NCBI GenBank assembly: GCA_001600175.1
Contig: BCJC01000001.1
Location: 3,457,652-3,521,651 of the forward strand
DNA: 64,000 nt
Source of the DNA: Erythrobasidium yunnanense
Lineage: Eukaryota > Basidiomycota > Cystobasidiomycetes > Erythrobasidiales > Erythrobasidiaceae
Direction of reading: 5' to 3'
The position numbers were made by a program, and so were the translations under genes. Each line of letters starts with the position of its first letter. The stretch's first letter is position 1. Positions 12,110-24,266 of the stretch are shown piece after piece. Below the pieces are notes generated by a model, which was not told where the DNA came from, did no database searches, and saw only the letters and a program-made list of their open reading frames with translations.

Positions 12110-15100
12110 TCAACCGGCAGAGCTGTAGAAACCGGCGTCGCTCAGTCTTGCCATTTGTCTGAGAATGGTACCGCGACATACCTTCGCCTCTGAATTAGGC
12201 TCAAGCCGTAGCAGACACCCGACCTTACTGCTCTGCATGTGCAGCACTGCGGCCGCAACGAGGTTGTTCGCGTTTGGATCGATACCATCTAAGACGCCCA
12301 GCTTGAGGCCTTTCACAACCTTCTTGTGCCTCGCTACATCTATACCGCCGATCGTCGACAGTCTAGCAGGGAAGATTGCCTGCGCTTCCCGAGGTGCGCC
12401 ACCGATAGACTTCCACCGCTCGAAGAAGTCGACTTGTGACAGGACGACTGGCTCAACAAACTTGTTCAGCCACACAGGGAGAGCTAGAGTGATAGTCTGC
12501 AGTGAGCCGGCCAAATAGGATATCCGAAGTACTGGGAACTTGGTGAACAGATCCTTGCAGTCGACTTGCACGACTTGCTGTATTTGGGTGGCTGCATTAA
12601 GTACGGTCGGAGCGAATTTGGGCAGCGTAACGCTGAGCGCAGCCGGCTCCTGAGACTCGACGGTGACAGTGAAGGAATCGAATGCTGCTGAGATCTTATT
12701 GCCGAAGTACAGTGATATCCGACCTAGATGACCATGATACTCGCTCTTCAATCCCACTTGTAATTGTGCGTCCTCGTATAGAATGCCTTCTGAGTTGTAC
12801 GACAGACGGGCGAGGTACTTATCGCTGCCATGCGTGAACTGCGGCGGTTCAACAGGTGTCGCAGGCGCTGTAGGCGGGGAAGAAACAGGTACAGAGGAAG
12901 GTAGAGAGGCGGGCACAGAAGCTGAAAGAGAGCTTGATGGAGTGTTCCGCGTGGCCGGAGGCGTTTCTTTGGCAAGCAAAGGCGCTTCAGCTTGTGGAGT
13001 AGGAGGTCCAGCGAGGGAGGTCGATGACGGAGAGGGATAAATTGGCTGAGACGCCTCGCTCATACCTGCGGCGGGTGTAGCAGCTACTGATGGAGGGTTC
13101 GAAGAGAGGTCCAGGCCAGCCAGGCCAGCCATGATATCGTCGGGCGGGACATACGAAGATCCGGCCAAGTTACCGAGCAGACCCTCATCGTCCGGCCTAC
13201 TATCTGAGGCTGCCTGATCATGTATGCCATTGATCTGGACGGCTGCAGCAGAAGCTGCTGCCAGTTCCTGATCTTCGGTTGCCTGACCATTCTGGTTAGT
13301 GATGGCTGCTTTCCTTCGGGAAGCATGTAGATCCGCTGTTTGCTTGCTGCTCTCTTTACCAGTAGAAGGCCGGCCGCTGTCTGAATGCTTCTTCAGCAAC
13401 CGATTCAGCAGGGCCGACTCGCGGCTTTCCGGGAAAGGCGGCATTTCGTCGACTACGATCTGCAATATCTCCTCGTCTGGCATGGAAGCTATAGCCAAAT
13501 ATTCACATGCCCGCTGCTGCAGCTCCGCATCGAGGGTATGTGTGAATTTCTGGAGGATGACGAGGATATGCGGCTTGATTTCCGGGAAGAGGTTGAGCCA
13601 CTTCACATAGGTGGTAAGTATGAGTGCTTTCGTAGTTGGGGAACACGTCGAGATCTTCGAGTTGATGAGCGTGAACTGCTCTATGGGCGAAACGGTACCT
13701 TCGTCCTCTTCGTTGGCGATCAAATGCCCAAACTCGCCTAGGATGTATGCGGCTACTTTCACGATATTCTCGTGGCATGTAGGATTGCGGAGATGCTCGT
13801 ATACTTTCCGAGAAGCGTACTCTTGTAGCTCGACGGTATTGGTCACAATTTGGACGATGCGATACCAGACCTCTTCGCCGACATAGTCGCCAGCCGTGCT
13901 CATCAGCCGTAGGATAGTATCGATGTACCTGTAGAGTCGCTTAGCACTCTTCCTTGCGTATGAGCCTGCGCTGGCTCACCATTCGTATTCTGTAGCAAAT
14001 TTCTCCGTAAGGATAGCTATCTTGAGTACCATTTCTTCTCTCAGAGTATAGTCTGCGACTCCCAGATACTTTAAGAGCTCTCCGACGATAGTCTTTGCGT
14101 TAGTGCCATCGCACATGGAGTACAGCAGGTCCAGTGCCCTTCTTCTGACTGATACATCCCTATCCTTCAGGGAGAAAATGACTGTATCCTGATGTTTCTT
14201 AACGACTTCTAGATTCTCGCTTCGAGCTGCAAGCTGGGCCATCGTGTCCATACCTAAATAGCGGACATTCGTTTCTCGAGAAAGAATGAAGCGCCCGAGA
14301 AGTTGTGCGGCGGTCGAGACTACGCTGGACTCGGTGTCGATATGTACAGCTAGAGATATCGCTTCGAACAGAACGGCGTTTTGAGCGTTGTTGTGCTGGA
14401 CGTTCTTCGGCGTGTCTTTGCTGTTCTCTAGTATGGTTTTCAGCACGTTATGCAACACCAAGCGTATCGTGGGATCGTCTACGAGTTGGAACATCAGTAA
14501 ATATCGTGTTTGACGATGCTGTGCGCCTACCAGATGGAGGATAGTACTGCAGTAACCGCAGCAGCTTGACCTGCAGCCAAGGTATCGGAACTCGATAGTA
14601 GACGTAGTCCGATGCAAACTCTTGCTTAATGACTATCTTATTGAGCCGATTTGCAGCTTTCTGGTAGCATAGGGCCATTTCATCTGGGAAATCTTGCGCT
14701 AGAGCCGATACGAGAGAAGTCACAGCCAGAGCGACGCCCTGATATATGCATCAGCATCAAATTCGTCTACTGAAGCGGTAAGGCTTACCAGATTCGGATC
14801 ATCCATGATGCTCACTATCCTCAAACCCCATTCTTTCGCATCCACACATTCTGGGTATTTGCGGTATAACCTAAGCAGCGTTAATGCAGCCTTCTTCTTG
14901 ACGAAGGACTTTGACGTTGGACTGATAAGGAGTCGATGCACATCTCCTGCTAGTGCATCGGACATTTCCCTTCCTCCTATATTCGCAATTGCATGTAGAG
15001 CTAAGCAATTGTTGACTTCTTCCATCGAGTCGAGATCCTTGCGAATCGAGTTGACTATAAGGCGAATCAAGTCGCTATCTTCATGCATGAGCAGCGTCAA

Positions 15101-15497
15101 GGCCAGGTACCCAATCTGTTTCTCCGAGTATTTCGAGGATGAGATCAGGTTGACAGCTTCCATATGTCCCACATCGACTTCGTAGCCAAGGATGTAGGTG
15201 AACACGATCTTGCTAAGGTACTTCTTGCGCTGGTACCCATCCAAGTTGCCCTCTGCGTATAATTAGGCGCCCTTCAGCCCTGGCCCCTGCATGTTCGCAG
15301 TATATGATGTTCCCTACCCTTAAACTTCTGTCTGATGTGAGCCATCTCCTTGTTGACTCGCTTCTCCTCGAGTTCGCGCACCCTGCACGCTCTCAGGTCG
15401 GCGATGTCTGGGCGTAGAAAGTGCGGTCAGCCCGCTGAGACTGTCTTCAGAATGTTGAGCACCAACACTGCGTGAGACCACGCATATCTTTCGACAT
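12110..15497 (-). CDS. APL3: AP-2 complex subunit alpha (alpha-adaptin)
   Basis: Exon 1 (15,467-15,497) splices to give MSKDMRGLTQYIADLR, the classic alpha-adaptin N-terminus, then RELEEKRVNKEMAHIRQKFK and DGYQRKKYLSKIVFTYILGY. The adaptin trunk follows with KYSEKQIGYLALTLLMHED and NVRYLGMDTMAQLA. A Pro/Ser/Ala-rich hinge (13,300-12,800) links it to the C-terminal appendage, whose ear begins around SDKYLARLSYNSEGILYEDA and continues through the platform subdomain (FFERWKSIGG). At about 1,030 residues it has normal family length. AP-2 selects cargo at the plasma membrane for clathrin endocytosis. The gene is divergent from BDP1, with only 232 bases between start codons. Identity is clear; the last exon is the longest. 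Confidence 0.95.
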
Positions 15498-15729
15498 CTT
15501 GAATTGTCCGGCTTATGCGACCGAGCTCCGTCAGCTCGACCCAGGACCCAGTAGCCAGTTGATTCCAAAGCAGAGCAAGTGTTGAATCAGTTCATAGATT
15601 GTTGTGAAGGTGTACAGATTCGTGTAAGTGGAGGGGTAAGCTAGATGTCAAGGAACTCCTCATCAACAAAAAGACGTAAGTCTCGCAGGGCCCAATTCCT
15701 GCCTACCCTGAGGTAGATCTGGCTTCAGG
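15498..15729. promoter_or_regulatory. Shared AP-2 alpha / BDP1 divergent promoter
   Basis: Only 232 bases separate the AP-2 alpha ATG (-) from the BDP1 ATG (+), so regulatory sequence is probably shared. I see no definite TATA element or known factor site. Confidence 0.4.
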
Positions 15730-18700
15730 ATGTCTTCAAGGGTTGGTAAGTCGCGATCACTGCAATCAAAGGAAGTGTTACAAGGATTCAATGCTGATGT
15801 ATCTGCAATGCAATCCAATGTCTTATCACTCCAGCCAAACCTGGTGGATCAAAGTTTCGGCCCGTTAGACCTCAGCCCAAGAAAGCAGCACATCCAGCAG
15901 CCGTCGCAGCAGCAGCGACAGCACCTTCTCCAGCGCCGTCTCCTGCTCCAGCACCCTCTGCGACTGCAATCGAGACTGCTTTATCAGAGCTCGGTAGCCA
16001 GACCGCTCCCGATTCAGCTGATCATGCAGGAGATTCAGCGTTCCCAAGTTTGCAGGATGTCCCAGACCTGTCATTTACACAGGACACTGCATTCTCTAAT
16101 ACTCAACCATTGAGCACGCAAGGTTCAGCCTTCGACAATGCAAGTCCTCCACCGATAAACAAGCCTGCAGCAAAAGGCAATTCGTTTTCGCTAGGCTCGC
16201 TCGCAGCCCTCGAGAGTAGTCAAACATCAAGGGCACTCACTCCCAGCGACCCCTCGGCAGCGCCTATACCCAAGCCTGCCGCAAAACAAGTCAAGAAAGC
16301 GCCGGTGAAAGCAGCCCCGAAACCGGCAGCTTCAACAGCTATCGCGCCATCGGCACCTTCTATCGAGCGTCCGCCTTCACCCTCTCCAGCACCAGCCAAT
16401 GCGACCATAGCATCCCGTCAGCCACGGCGGTCTGTATCGCGCTCAGTGTCGCCAGCAAAAGCTACAAAGGATGTCAGAGCCGCTCGCACGCGCTCAGCAT
16501 CGCGGTCTGTCTCACCGGCCAAGGCTACAAGGCGTGCATCGGCCAATGTTGCGGATCCGCCAGCCGCTGAGGCGCAGACATCGAACAAGGCCAGTCAGGA
16601 GACTCAGCAGCCCACAGATATATCGGCTCTGCCAGATCCTGCAGTACTAGCCGCTCAAGCAAGGATCCAGCAGGCCACGGCTACGCAGGATGAGGCAGCT
16701 TCACCAGAGGTCATATCTGCTATTAAAGCTCAGCTAGCTTCAGCAGATTCGCAAGCAGCCAGCGACAGCATAGTAAATACCTCTGTACCCAATGATGCGA
16801 GGAACCTGTCCCCTGCTGCAGGTCCTTCCGATGACATTCCGGTACCAGACTTGGACTTTCCGCTCGATCCGACACTCTTGGAAGAAGAGGAGCCTGCAAG
16901 TCCCAAGCGGCGAGCGAGTCTACGAAGAAGGAGTACAAGCAATCTACCTCTTGGACCGTTTGATCGTGCAGAAGGGCAAGACGACGATAGTGATGAGGAG
17001 ATGCGGGATGATGCAACTTTCCTTCCGCCATTGCCGAAGCAGCCTCAATATGCGTTACAATCTCAGAATGGATACGACGACGATTCGTCGGATCTATCTG
17101 ATATACCGGTAGAATGGGAGACTGAACAATCAGTACCTGCTGGGACTGTACCAATATCAAAGCCAGCAAGGAAACGGAAGTCAAGTGTAATTGCGACTGG
17201 GACGGTCGGCAGGAAGCGCAAGCAGCCTACAGACGCCTCGACAGAGCCTGTCGAACCCTGGATTATCAACAAGAAGAAGTCGTCCTATAGCGTGTCCGTT
17301 CGTGATATTCTCGGAGCGATGGAGCTGGACGTCCCTGAGCATCCAGGCTTCACCACGGCACAGGAGATTCCGATGTTAGAAAGCAAATCTAGAAGGTCAC
17401 GGGCGACTAGCAGTCTAGCGCCTGGCGCAACGCCTGCACTCAGCGAGGAAGGCGATATTGCTGTGCCGGACTTGGACGAAGCGGAAGGTTCGCTTGTGCA
17501 GGGAACAGACAATGATGGTGTAGAGCAAGCTGAACAAGAGGAGGAAGTAGAAGAGGAGGAAGATGAGGAACATACGATTCACGATGATCCAACTATACCT
17601 CTAGATCCCACGCTGGTCCTAATGAAGTCGCTTGTTCAGGATACTGGAAGAGGAAGAATGTCAAACTATATGATTCAGAAACTTGAGTCAAAAAACGATA
17701 AGAAGAAAGCTATGAAGATGAGGAGGGAGAGAATGAAGATGCAAGTTGCGTTGGAAAGGCAGGGCATGGCGCCTGAAGCTATCAAGAGGAGACTCGACAG
17801 ATTAGAAGCTGGGCAAGGGTCGGAAAGTGAGGATGAGGGCGAGAATAAACACGCTGAGGGTAGCGGTCAGCGTATGATCGAGGCAACGCCGCAAGTAGAA
17901 GAAGAAGAGGAAGAGGAAGCTCAGCCTAATGAAGATCAGGAGGAACGGCAAGGCAGTCAAGTTGAGGAGGACGAAGCCCACGAAGAGGAGGAAGGAGCAG
18001 ACGAGGACGGCTTTGTCGAGTCCAACTATGCGCCACAGGTCAAGTTCGTTGATGGGCAGTTCATCATTGATGAAGAGAACCTTCAAATAGAGCAGGCGAA
18101 TGTCCACGAAGGCTATGCTACCGTGGAAGACCAACCTCGGGAGAGGAAAGTCAACTCATTCACCTATAGTAACCGAAAACGCACTGCAAGGTGGACATTA
18201 GAAGATACGGAACTGTTCTACGACGTAAGTCTTGTTTACTTCGCTCAACAAAAGTGCTGCGCTGATATCGCGGAACAGGGCTTGCGCCAATTTGGTACCG
18301 ACTTCGAGATGATCTCGCACATGTTTCTCGGCCGTACTCGTCGGCAAATCAAGCTCAAATGGGTCAAAGAAGAGAAGATCAACCCCGACCGAATCACCGA
18401 AGCTCTGAGCCGGAAGAGCAAGAAGGAAGTAGACGTCGAGTACTATGAGCGCATGACCCAGCTAGATCTCACTACTGGCGTAACGCCTGCGGATCCGATG
18501 AGCCGTTTCTACGAAGGCTTGCCTTCTGGCGTGAATGCCGTCAAGCTCGAAAGTAACCGCCCAGTCAGCGAAGAGCTTGAGGTGACGAAGGTAGATAAAG
18601 CGGAGTCGCAGATGCCTGAAGGCGAGAACAATGACGAAGACGGCACCGACGATGAGGTTGCTGAAGCCCTGCGAGAGGTAGACGAAGCTGAAGTAGAGGC

Positions 18701-18938
18701 AGAGGAGGAGCAAGAAGAAGGCGAAGAACAAGAAGAACAAGAAGAGGGCGATCAGACAGTTCGGAAAGCGCTCTTCCAGCCAGCGAGCGATGATGAAGAG
18801 GAAGGAGTCGCCGAAGGAGAAGAGGAGGAAGTTAATGAGGAGTCTTTCGAGGAAGACACGTCCCAGGCACACCAGCCGGAAGAGGAAATCTTCGACTTTG
18901 CTGCTATGGGTGGTGTTGCGCTGAAGACGAGCAGATAA
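15730..18938 (+). CDS. BDP1: Transcription factor TFIIIB component B'' (Bdp1)
   Basis: A 16-base first exon (15,730-15,745) joins across an 89-base intron to give MSSRVAKPGGSKFRPVRP, the Bdp1 N-terminal signature. A long Ala/Pro/Ser-rich and acidic region follows. The extended SANT domain reads RWTLEDTELFYD, then GLRQFGTDFEMISHMF, then RTRRQIKLKWVKEEKINP. A 54-base intron (18,225-18,278) sits inside the SANT domain and is open in frame; removing it restores the canonical domain. The product is about 1,021 residues with an acidic coiled tail. Bdp1 works with Brf1 and TBP to recruit RNA polymerase III to tRNA, 5S and U6 genes in the nucleus. Confidence 0.92.
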
Positions 18939-19086
18939 GTCGCTTGGGAAGTTTCAGTTCTTGTCGTTGTTATCAGCTTGGAACGAGCCGTATATCAGGT
19001 AGACATTTGCAATGGCTTGCCAGAAGCCGGTCTCAAGCTAACGTTACAGGTCTCGCTGAGGAGTAACATCTCTAATCTCGAGAGCG

Positions 19087-19839
19087 TTATGCTAATGAAC
19101 ACCAAGCAGCCAAGAGCAGGAGGGAAGCCGCTGCTCCGCTGATAGCGCTAGTGCTAACCGCTCCGGATGTGTTGGATGTCGTGCTCTGCGAGCGCGTAGT
19201 GTTGGAGTTGGCGTTAGAGCCGGGAGGAGCCGAAAAGGTTTGGGAGGTCGAGCTGTTGCGGTCGCTGCTTGATCGAGCGCTTCCGGTGCTGTTGGAGGAG
19301 GCGCCGATAGCTTGTTGAACGGCGGCAGGGAATGTACCAGTCATGCCCGTTAACTCGAACCTGTTTGAAAGCGTTCATTTTAGCTAGGTCCGGTGAGCCT
19401 AGCGATTCATCAACTCACTTGCTGGAATCGTAAATATTGCTGGCCAGGGAAGTGGATGCAGCTTGGATGAAGTAGACACCTCCGTCCGCACCGGCGCTGG
19501 CTGGAAGATTGACCTGTAGTTCCTTTGATGTAGCAGCGACGGTTCCAAGCTGCAGGCAGTTCGTCAGCTCGGCACATCTATCGTAGCATTAATGAAGCTC
19601 ACTGTCGCGACTTGCGACTTGCCGCCAGTGCTTGAACCAGCCCAGAGGGTGATTGACAGGCTGCCTAGCTGCTCAAGAGTCGTGCGGTTGTCGGCTGAAC
19701 CGGATTCTCTCCATTTGATATATTGGGGCTTGGTAGCATCCCATGTCGTGTTTCCATTGGGAGCATTGAAGCGAATTCCAGCTTCGGCTGAGCGGAAGAG
19801 GAGAGCGAGCAGAAGTAGGGAAATTGAAGATGCGAACAT
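19087..19839 (-). CDS. GPI-anchored Kre9/Knh1-like secreted protein
   Basis: The start at 19,839 opens a signal peptide (MFASSISLLLLALLFRSAEA). A Kre9/Knh1-type Ig-like N-terminal domain follows (IRFNAPNGNTTWDATKPQYI, then LGSLSITLWAGSS, QVNLPASAGADGGVYFIQAA). A Ser/Thr-rich, N-glycosylation-rich stem comes next, and a hydrophobic C-terminus (GAAASLLLLAAWCSLA) is typical of a GPI-attachment signal. Two introns: GTGAGC...CTGCAG near 19,559-19,612, and a second near 19,365-19,421 starting GTGAGTTG. The domain is found in surface proteins linked to beta-1,6-glucan assembly. The function of this member is inferred only from its layout. Confidence 0.85.
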
Positions 19840-20113
19840 TTCGGAAGTTTGGTTTGGCGAAAGAGCGTGAGTGTTTGAAAGAGCGTATGTAGCAGTTGAG
19901 CAGTAGCAGAGACGTAGATTGTAGGAAGAAGAGCTGCGAGTCGTCGCAGAACGCCTTGCCTAAAGACAGGCATGTGACGTCGCCACTCAACGCGTCGCGT
20001 CTTCGGCATACCTCTGTTGATTGAGGTGCCTAGCAGAGCGCTTTTGAGCGCATGCCGCATCCACTCGCTGTCTCAGAAGCATTGGGATGATGGCGATGCC
20101 TGTCCCAAGAGTC

Positions 20114-21316
20114 TTAGGCCAGATCTTGGGCTATCCAGTCGGCGCAAGCTTTCGCCATTTCTGCCGAGTGTTCCAAGCAGAATGCATGTACCATTCCTTT
20201 GTCACATACGCGCCAACGTTTTCGCTTATCTGTGCTGCGCTTGCTGCGGTCTAGACAAGTTGTGATTTCCCTCACTCGCTGGGCATTCCCGACCCAACCA
20301 TCACTGTCTGCAGCGGCGAAGTAGAGGGTGATTCTGTCACCATACTCTTCAAGGACTGCATGACGGGCTTAGTATATAGAAGAATTGTAGAGGGTCTGGC
20401 TCACATCGCTCGTCCAGATCTTTGATGGTCTTCATTTCGTCCCCGGCCATGGTCAAAGCGGAAGCTACAGCTCCGGGTGTAGTAATGAGCTCTGTCGTAA
20501 CTCTACTCGCCGGTCTACGCTGCCTGGTCAATACCCTGACGAGACCTTCGACGATCCATGGCGGTACGAATGCATTCAAGCAGACTAGAAAGGCTGTCAC
20601 TAGGGTGATCACTGCAGGATTGAAGATAGGTGCTAATCTGCGGACACTATCAGCGTGGACAGGGCCGCAAGGATTGGATAACACACTTCAGGCCATTCGG
20701 ACTTTCGGCTATGTGGGCGATAGTAGGGAAGAGCCCATACATATAGTCCACTGCCTCCGGCCTCTGCTTCATAATCTGAGAATGCTGTCAGTCAGTCAAT
20801 CAAACTCGATATACGTGATCTGACGGACCTCTTGACAAATGTATGCACCAACAGAATGGCCCATGATCCCCAGCTTGACATTTCGGCCGTATTGAAGTCT
20901 CAGCTCGTCGATGTATTCTACCTTGGTCTGTATCTGCTGCTGAAGTCCCGGTATGGACTGAGTGCCAAAGTTCGCAGGTCGATGGAGAGCTTCGAGGTAG
21001 GAGAGAGGATATTGTGCAGAGTGGCCTTCATGCCCAATGCCTATCACTTCGTATGTATCCGGAGACGTTGCATGTATCGCAGAAAGGAAGTCGTCATAGT
21101 ACGAAATTAAGCCTAAGAGCACGTCAGCTGTAGCTGATGCTGCAGTAGCATCTTGTGCGCACCAGGATTCCCGCATATGAACAGCAAGATGAAGGCTGGC
21201 TTGTCCGAAGCAGGCCAGATTCTGACGTCCGTCGGTCGCGTCTTTGCAGACTTCGCGCAATATCCTGTTTTGATGGGAAGATTATGGCTAGCACATAGCA
21301 TCTTGCGTAGGACCAT
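20114..21316 (-). CDS. Lipid droplet-associated hydrolase (LDAH-like serine hydrolase)
   Basis: The exons build an alpha/beta hydrolase with ILLFICGNPGLISYYDDF (oxyanion-side HG/GNPG motif), VIGIGHEGHSAQYPLSYLE, the nucleophile elbow LGIMGHSVGAYICQE, then LFPTIAHIAESPNGLKLAP. A membrane-associating segment follows (VITLVTAFLVCLNAFVPPW). The late acid and His sit in FAAADSDGWVGN and MVHAFCLEHSAEMAKACADW. This is the LDAH (PF10230) order. Introns begin GTGCGC (after GNPG), GTCCGT (after ICQE), GTGTGT (after NGLK) and GTGAGC (after DLDER). The ATG at 21,316 gives a modest N-terminus. LDAH proteins bind lipid droplets and affect neutral-lipid storage; true substrates are uncertain. Confidence 0.85.
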
Positions 21317-22058
21317 TGCAAGATGCGCAAGCAAACCAGAAGAAGACGGATATCTTGGTGTCGAAGATCAAATCGGCATGAAATGAAGTTTCCTTACAGC
21401 CGTTAATGAACCATACTAGCTAGAGACTGAGTACACTACTATCAGACGCTATACGTGGTCTGTCTAAGCCTAGCAAATGTACACCTGGTCGCATTCGACC
21501 ATGCCCTTGTGAGGCACTCAATACGAAGTGTACGGAGGAAACTACGCCTACACCGACCTTGTTTCAACAGTATGCTCTGGATCTGTATATCTTGGAGTAC
21601 CGGCTGTATCGATATAAGAATGGTATGCCGGCTGGAAGTACGCGAATGAGAGAGCTTCCAGGAAGAGGTCTGCCTTGGGGAGCGTGTTTGACGATAGTAT
21701 AATGACAAAAGAGACACGAGTCCCCAGTGTGCGCGTCTAGCGCCCAAAGGCGTCTGCAGATCGATGTACGCTATTCTGCCGGATCGAAAGCGCCATCTGA
21801 ATCAGAGCCAGCGTAGCAGTATTGAGAGTCCATGGAGGTTTCTTGCATTTCGGCAGCACTGACGACGTGAAGCTGCTGAGGCATCTGCGAGATAGAAAGC
21901 ATAGTCAGAAGCTAGCCGCTTCGCCATAACAGGGAGACAGGCATACATATCTCGCCACTTCGTGTGACATGATACTGCGCTGTTGCGAGCTTTACTCCAT
22001 TTGCCCAGCGATAGAACGTCCATCCTCCAGCGAAAAGCTGGTCGTCTAATGCGTCTTC

Positions 22059-22226
22059 TCATGGACCTCGTGGAGGCTCATACCATTCCGGATAGCGTTT
22101 AGATGTAGCATAAAGCAAGAGTAAGGCTGCGACTACGCATAGCCCTAAGAATACTGCCGCTCGTAGGTGTCGACGGTGGTATGACTCGATGCCCGTCCGA
22201 GCTTCGTACTGATGCCAGCTTGGCAT
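22059..22226 (-). CDS. Small single-pass membrane ORF, perhaps a broken or partial gene
   Basis: A 55-codon frame starts MPSWHQYEARTGIESYHRRH and has one clear transmembrane segment (AAVFLGLCVVAALLLLYA), then ends at a TGA after YEPPRGP. The same frame stays open after the TGA for 48 more codons with protein-like text (LFAGGWTFYRWANGVKLATA, QYHVTRSGEI). No intron with a sound donor and acceptor removes the stop in frame. It could be a pseudogene, a read-through gene, or a real short protein. I do not recognise a family. Confidence 0.3.
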   Translation of the reverse strand: MPSWHQYEARTGIESYHRRHLRAAVFLGLCVVAALLLLYATSKRYPEWYEPPRGP

Positions 22227-22256
22227 GTCGATGATATACTCTTGTTTCGCAAGCAA

Positions 22257-22790
22257 GGTAGGAGGCGTGGCTGCTATTCAAGGCACTATTGAATAGTCGA
22301 GCTGCCGGAAAGCAACAGGTAGCCGGTACGAAAGATCGTTATGAGGTCTGAACTATTATAATGCTACGATGCGTATTACTAGGTCGACTATGCGCTGTAT
22401 ACAAGTAATACCAGCTTTTGTGCCTTCAATTCACTCAAACACCTCGATCATGCGTCGAGGGCGCGTCTCCACGCGCTGTCCTGCTACTTTCTGCGAAAAG
22501 ACTTGAGCGGCCAGACTACATCTTAGCTCTGTGGGAAACCGCGGACGGTGCATGCAGCGCTGTAGTCCGCCATCCAAGCTTCTTCTGCCCGCATCGGGTT
22601 GGTATATCAAGCAGGGGTCATTATGCTTTGTACACATTATTTGAAATGTAGTATTGGTGGTCTGATCTATGTACCCTGCAATAGCGTCAGACCGCCGGAC
22701 GTACTAGAGTATCGTGTAGTGATGGAAGCGTACGATATTAGGGCGCTTTGCGAGAGCAAATTATTCGCAGGTATGTATACGTTTGCAAGA
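22257..22790. other. Intergenic, nothing recognised
   Basis: About 530 bases between the small membrane ORF and the 3' end of the next minus-strand gene. Short open frames have no domain or hydrophobic pattern worth naming. Confidence 0.35.
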
Positions 22791-23645
22791 CTAGCCAAAC
22801 CAGCCAAAGATCTTGTTCAAGACGCCTGTGCGTTGCGGTCGCGAGCGTAGTCTGCTTTCTTCTTTGGCTAGACCATCGATGAGATCGACCAGTACCAGCG
22901 AGGTGAAGCTTGAGATAATGCGAGCAGCAATATCAAGGCGTGGAGGCTGGTTCCAGCGGTCGTAGAGGAATCGAAGAATGACTACGGCGGCACCGAGAGC
23001 TTTCTTGAGCAGCATCGCGCTGTTGTAGGCCCAGGATATGTCTTTAGACCATTCTTCAAGGCTGATCTGGTCATCGGTAGCTGCAGAAAGGAACTTTCAG
23101 TGTTTATTACTGAATATGACTGGTGGTAGGAGCCTACCTTTTGGCGGAGGCACGGCGACAGCAGCCTCTTCGACTTGTGTATCATCTGATGTCTCGGACA
23201 GGTGTATACTGCCTTGTTGCGAGAACACCCCTAAAATCAGCATCGCAAGGTCAGACGCATCCCAATCCAAATCAATAGAGACGCGCAGCAGCATACTTTG
23301 CTTGACTTCCGAGCACTTATCCAGAAGCTTATGGGTTGCCCAAGAGCCCAGTACCGTTTCCAGCAGACAATGCGAGAATTTTGTCTCGACTCCGGTTTCT
23401 CGACTGAACTTTTTCGTTTCTCGTCGAGCGCACGCGTCCAATAGGAAAGAGAATAGGAAGCTTGCAATGCTCAAGCCGAACAGCACGTCGACGAGCTCTC
23501 CAGTCGGCGGGATGAACGTCAAAGCGATAGCGATCGTTTTCGAGCATACGAAGATCAAGCCATAGTAGATCCGGGTTCGCCGCTCAGTACTGTCTCGAGG
23601 GTATTCGAGGACAGAAGCCATCACTGTCGCAGCGGCGTCCGACAT
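22791..23645 (-). CDS. Multi-pass membrane protein of unknown function
   Basis: The start at 23,645 (MSDAAATVMASVLEY) leads to helices IYYGLIFVCSKTIAIALTFI and LVDVLFGLSIASFLFSFLLD. A charged loop (ARRETKKFSRETG), a hydrophilic stretch (LSETSDDTQVEEA), a hydrophobic segment in LLKKALGAAVVILRFLYDRW and a final helix pair before FGWFG at the C-terminus follow. One intron (GTAGGC...CTGCAG near 23,080-23,140) joins PPK to ATDDQISLEEWSKDISWAYN. A second candidate (23,231-23,296, 66 bases, GTATGC...TTTTAG) is open in frame, so the protein may be 22 residues longer or shorter. I compared it with Pex11 and found no convincing motif. About 240 residues. Confidence 0.6.
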
Positions 23646-24266
23646 CTTGAAAGAACTCCGCCCCGTCCGACTTGAGGAAAGAAGCAAGCTCTGGCATGAG
23701 CGATCTGTTCCCCCCAAAACATATTGGACAACATGGTCATGAAGGACTCATTCGTCCTCTGCAAGGATGTGCAGGCTCGCTTTCAGGCAGGCTCGCTTTC
23801 GCGATCAAGGCCAATATGCGTTTCTGACGTTTCATGGATTCTCGCAAACTACACCCTCGCAAAATACTCACAAGAGAGGGAATAATCTACTTGTCAGCTC
23901 AATAGATGCGTGATACTGGCCGGCTGGCGATTCCTACGCTGGTTCTCTTTCTAATGTCTGATCTCGCAAAGAAGTATGGCCTACTGTGTTACACCACTAT
24001 GATCCAAGCTCATTGACTAATTCTACACCATTGCGACGCAGTGTTCTGCAACCCCGTTATAGGGGCTAAGCGATACTGTCCAGACGGCTGCATACGCCCG
24101 GCGCGCATCCTCCTAAGTGACTGTAAGCTCGACAACATCGTCTGCCAGTTGTTCAAGAGCCTGATCATAGCTTGCTCCCTAAAGTCTCGCGAGTGTCCTG
24201 AGAGCTAGGCAGTCAACAAGTGATTGGTCGATGGCAGGCGTATGGCTCACGTAGATCAGAGACCGT
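23646..24266. other. Intergenic, nothing recognised
   Basis: About 620 bases upstream of the membrane-protein gene (-) and downstream of the first GFA gene (-). No persuasive coding frame, RNA gene or repeat. Confidence 0.35.

Noticed and set aside
16220-16408. Gly/Ala-rich minus-strand frame in BDP1
   Set aside because: It is the antisense shadow of the Ala/Pro-rich N-terminal region.
22791-23645. Pex11 or another peroxisomal membrane family
   Set aside because: Helix number looked suggestive, but no Pex11 signature could be found, so the gene is left as unknown.
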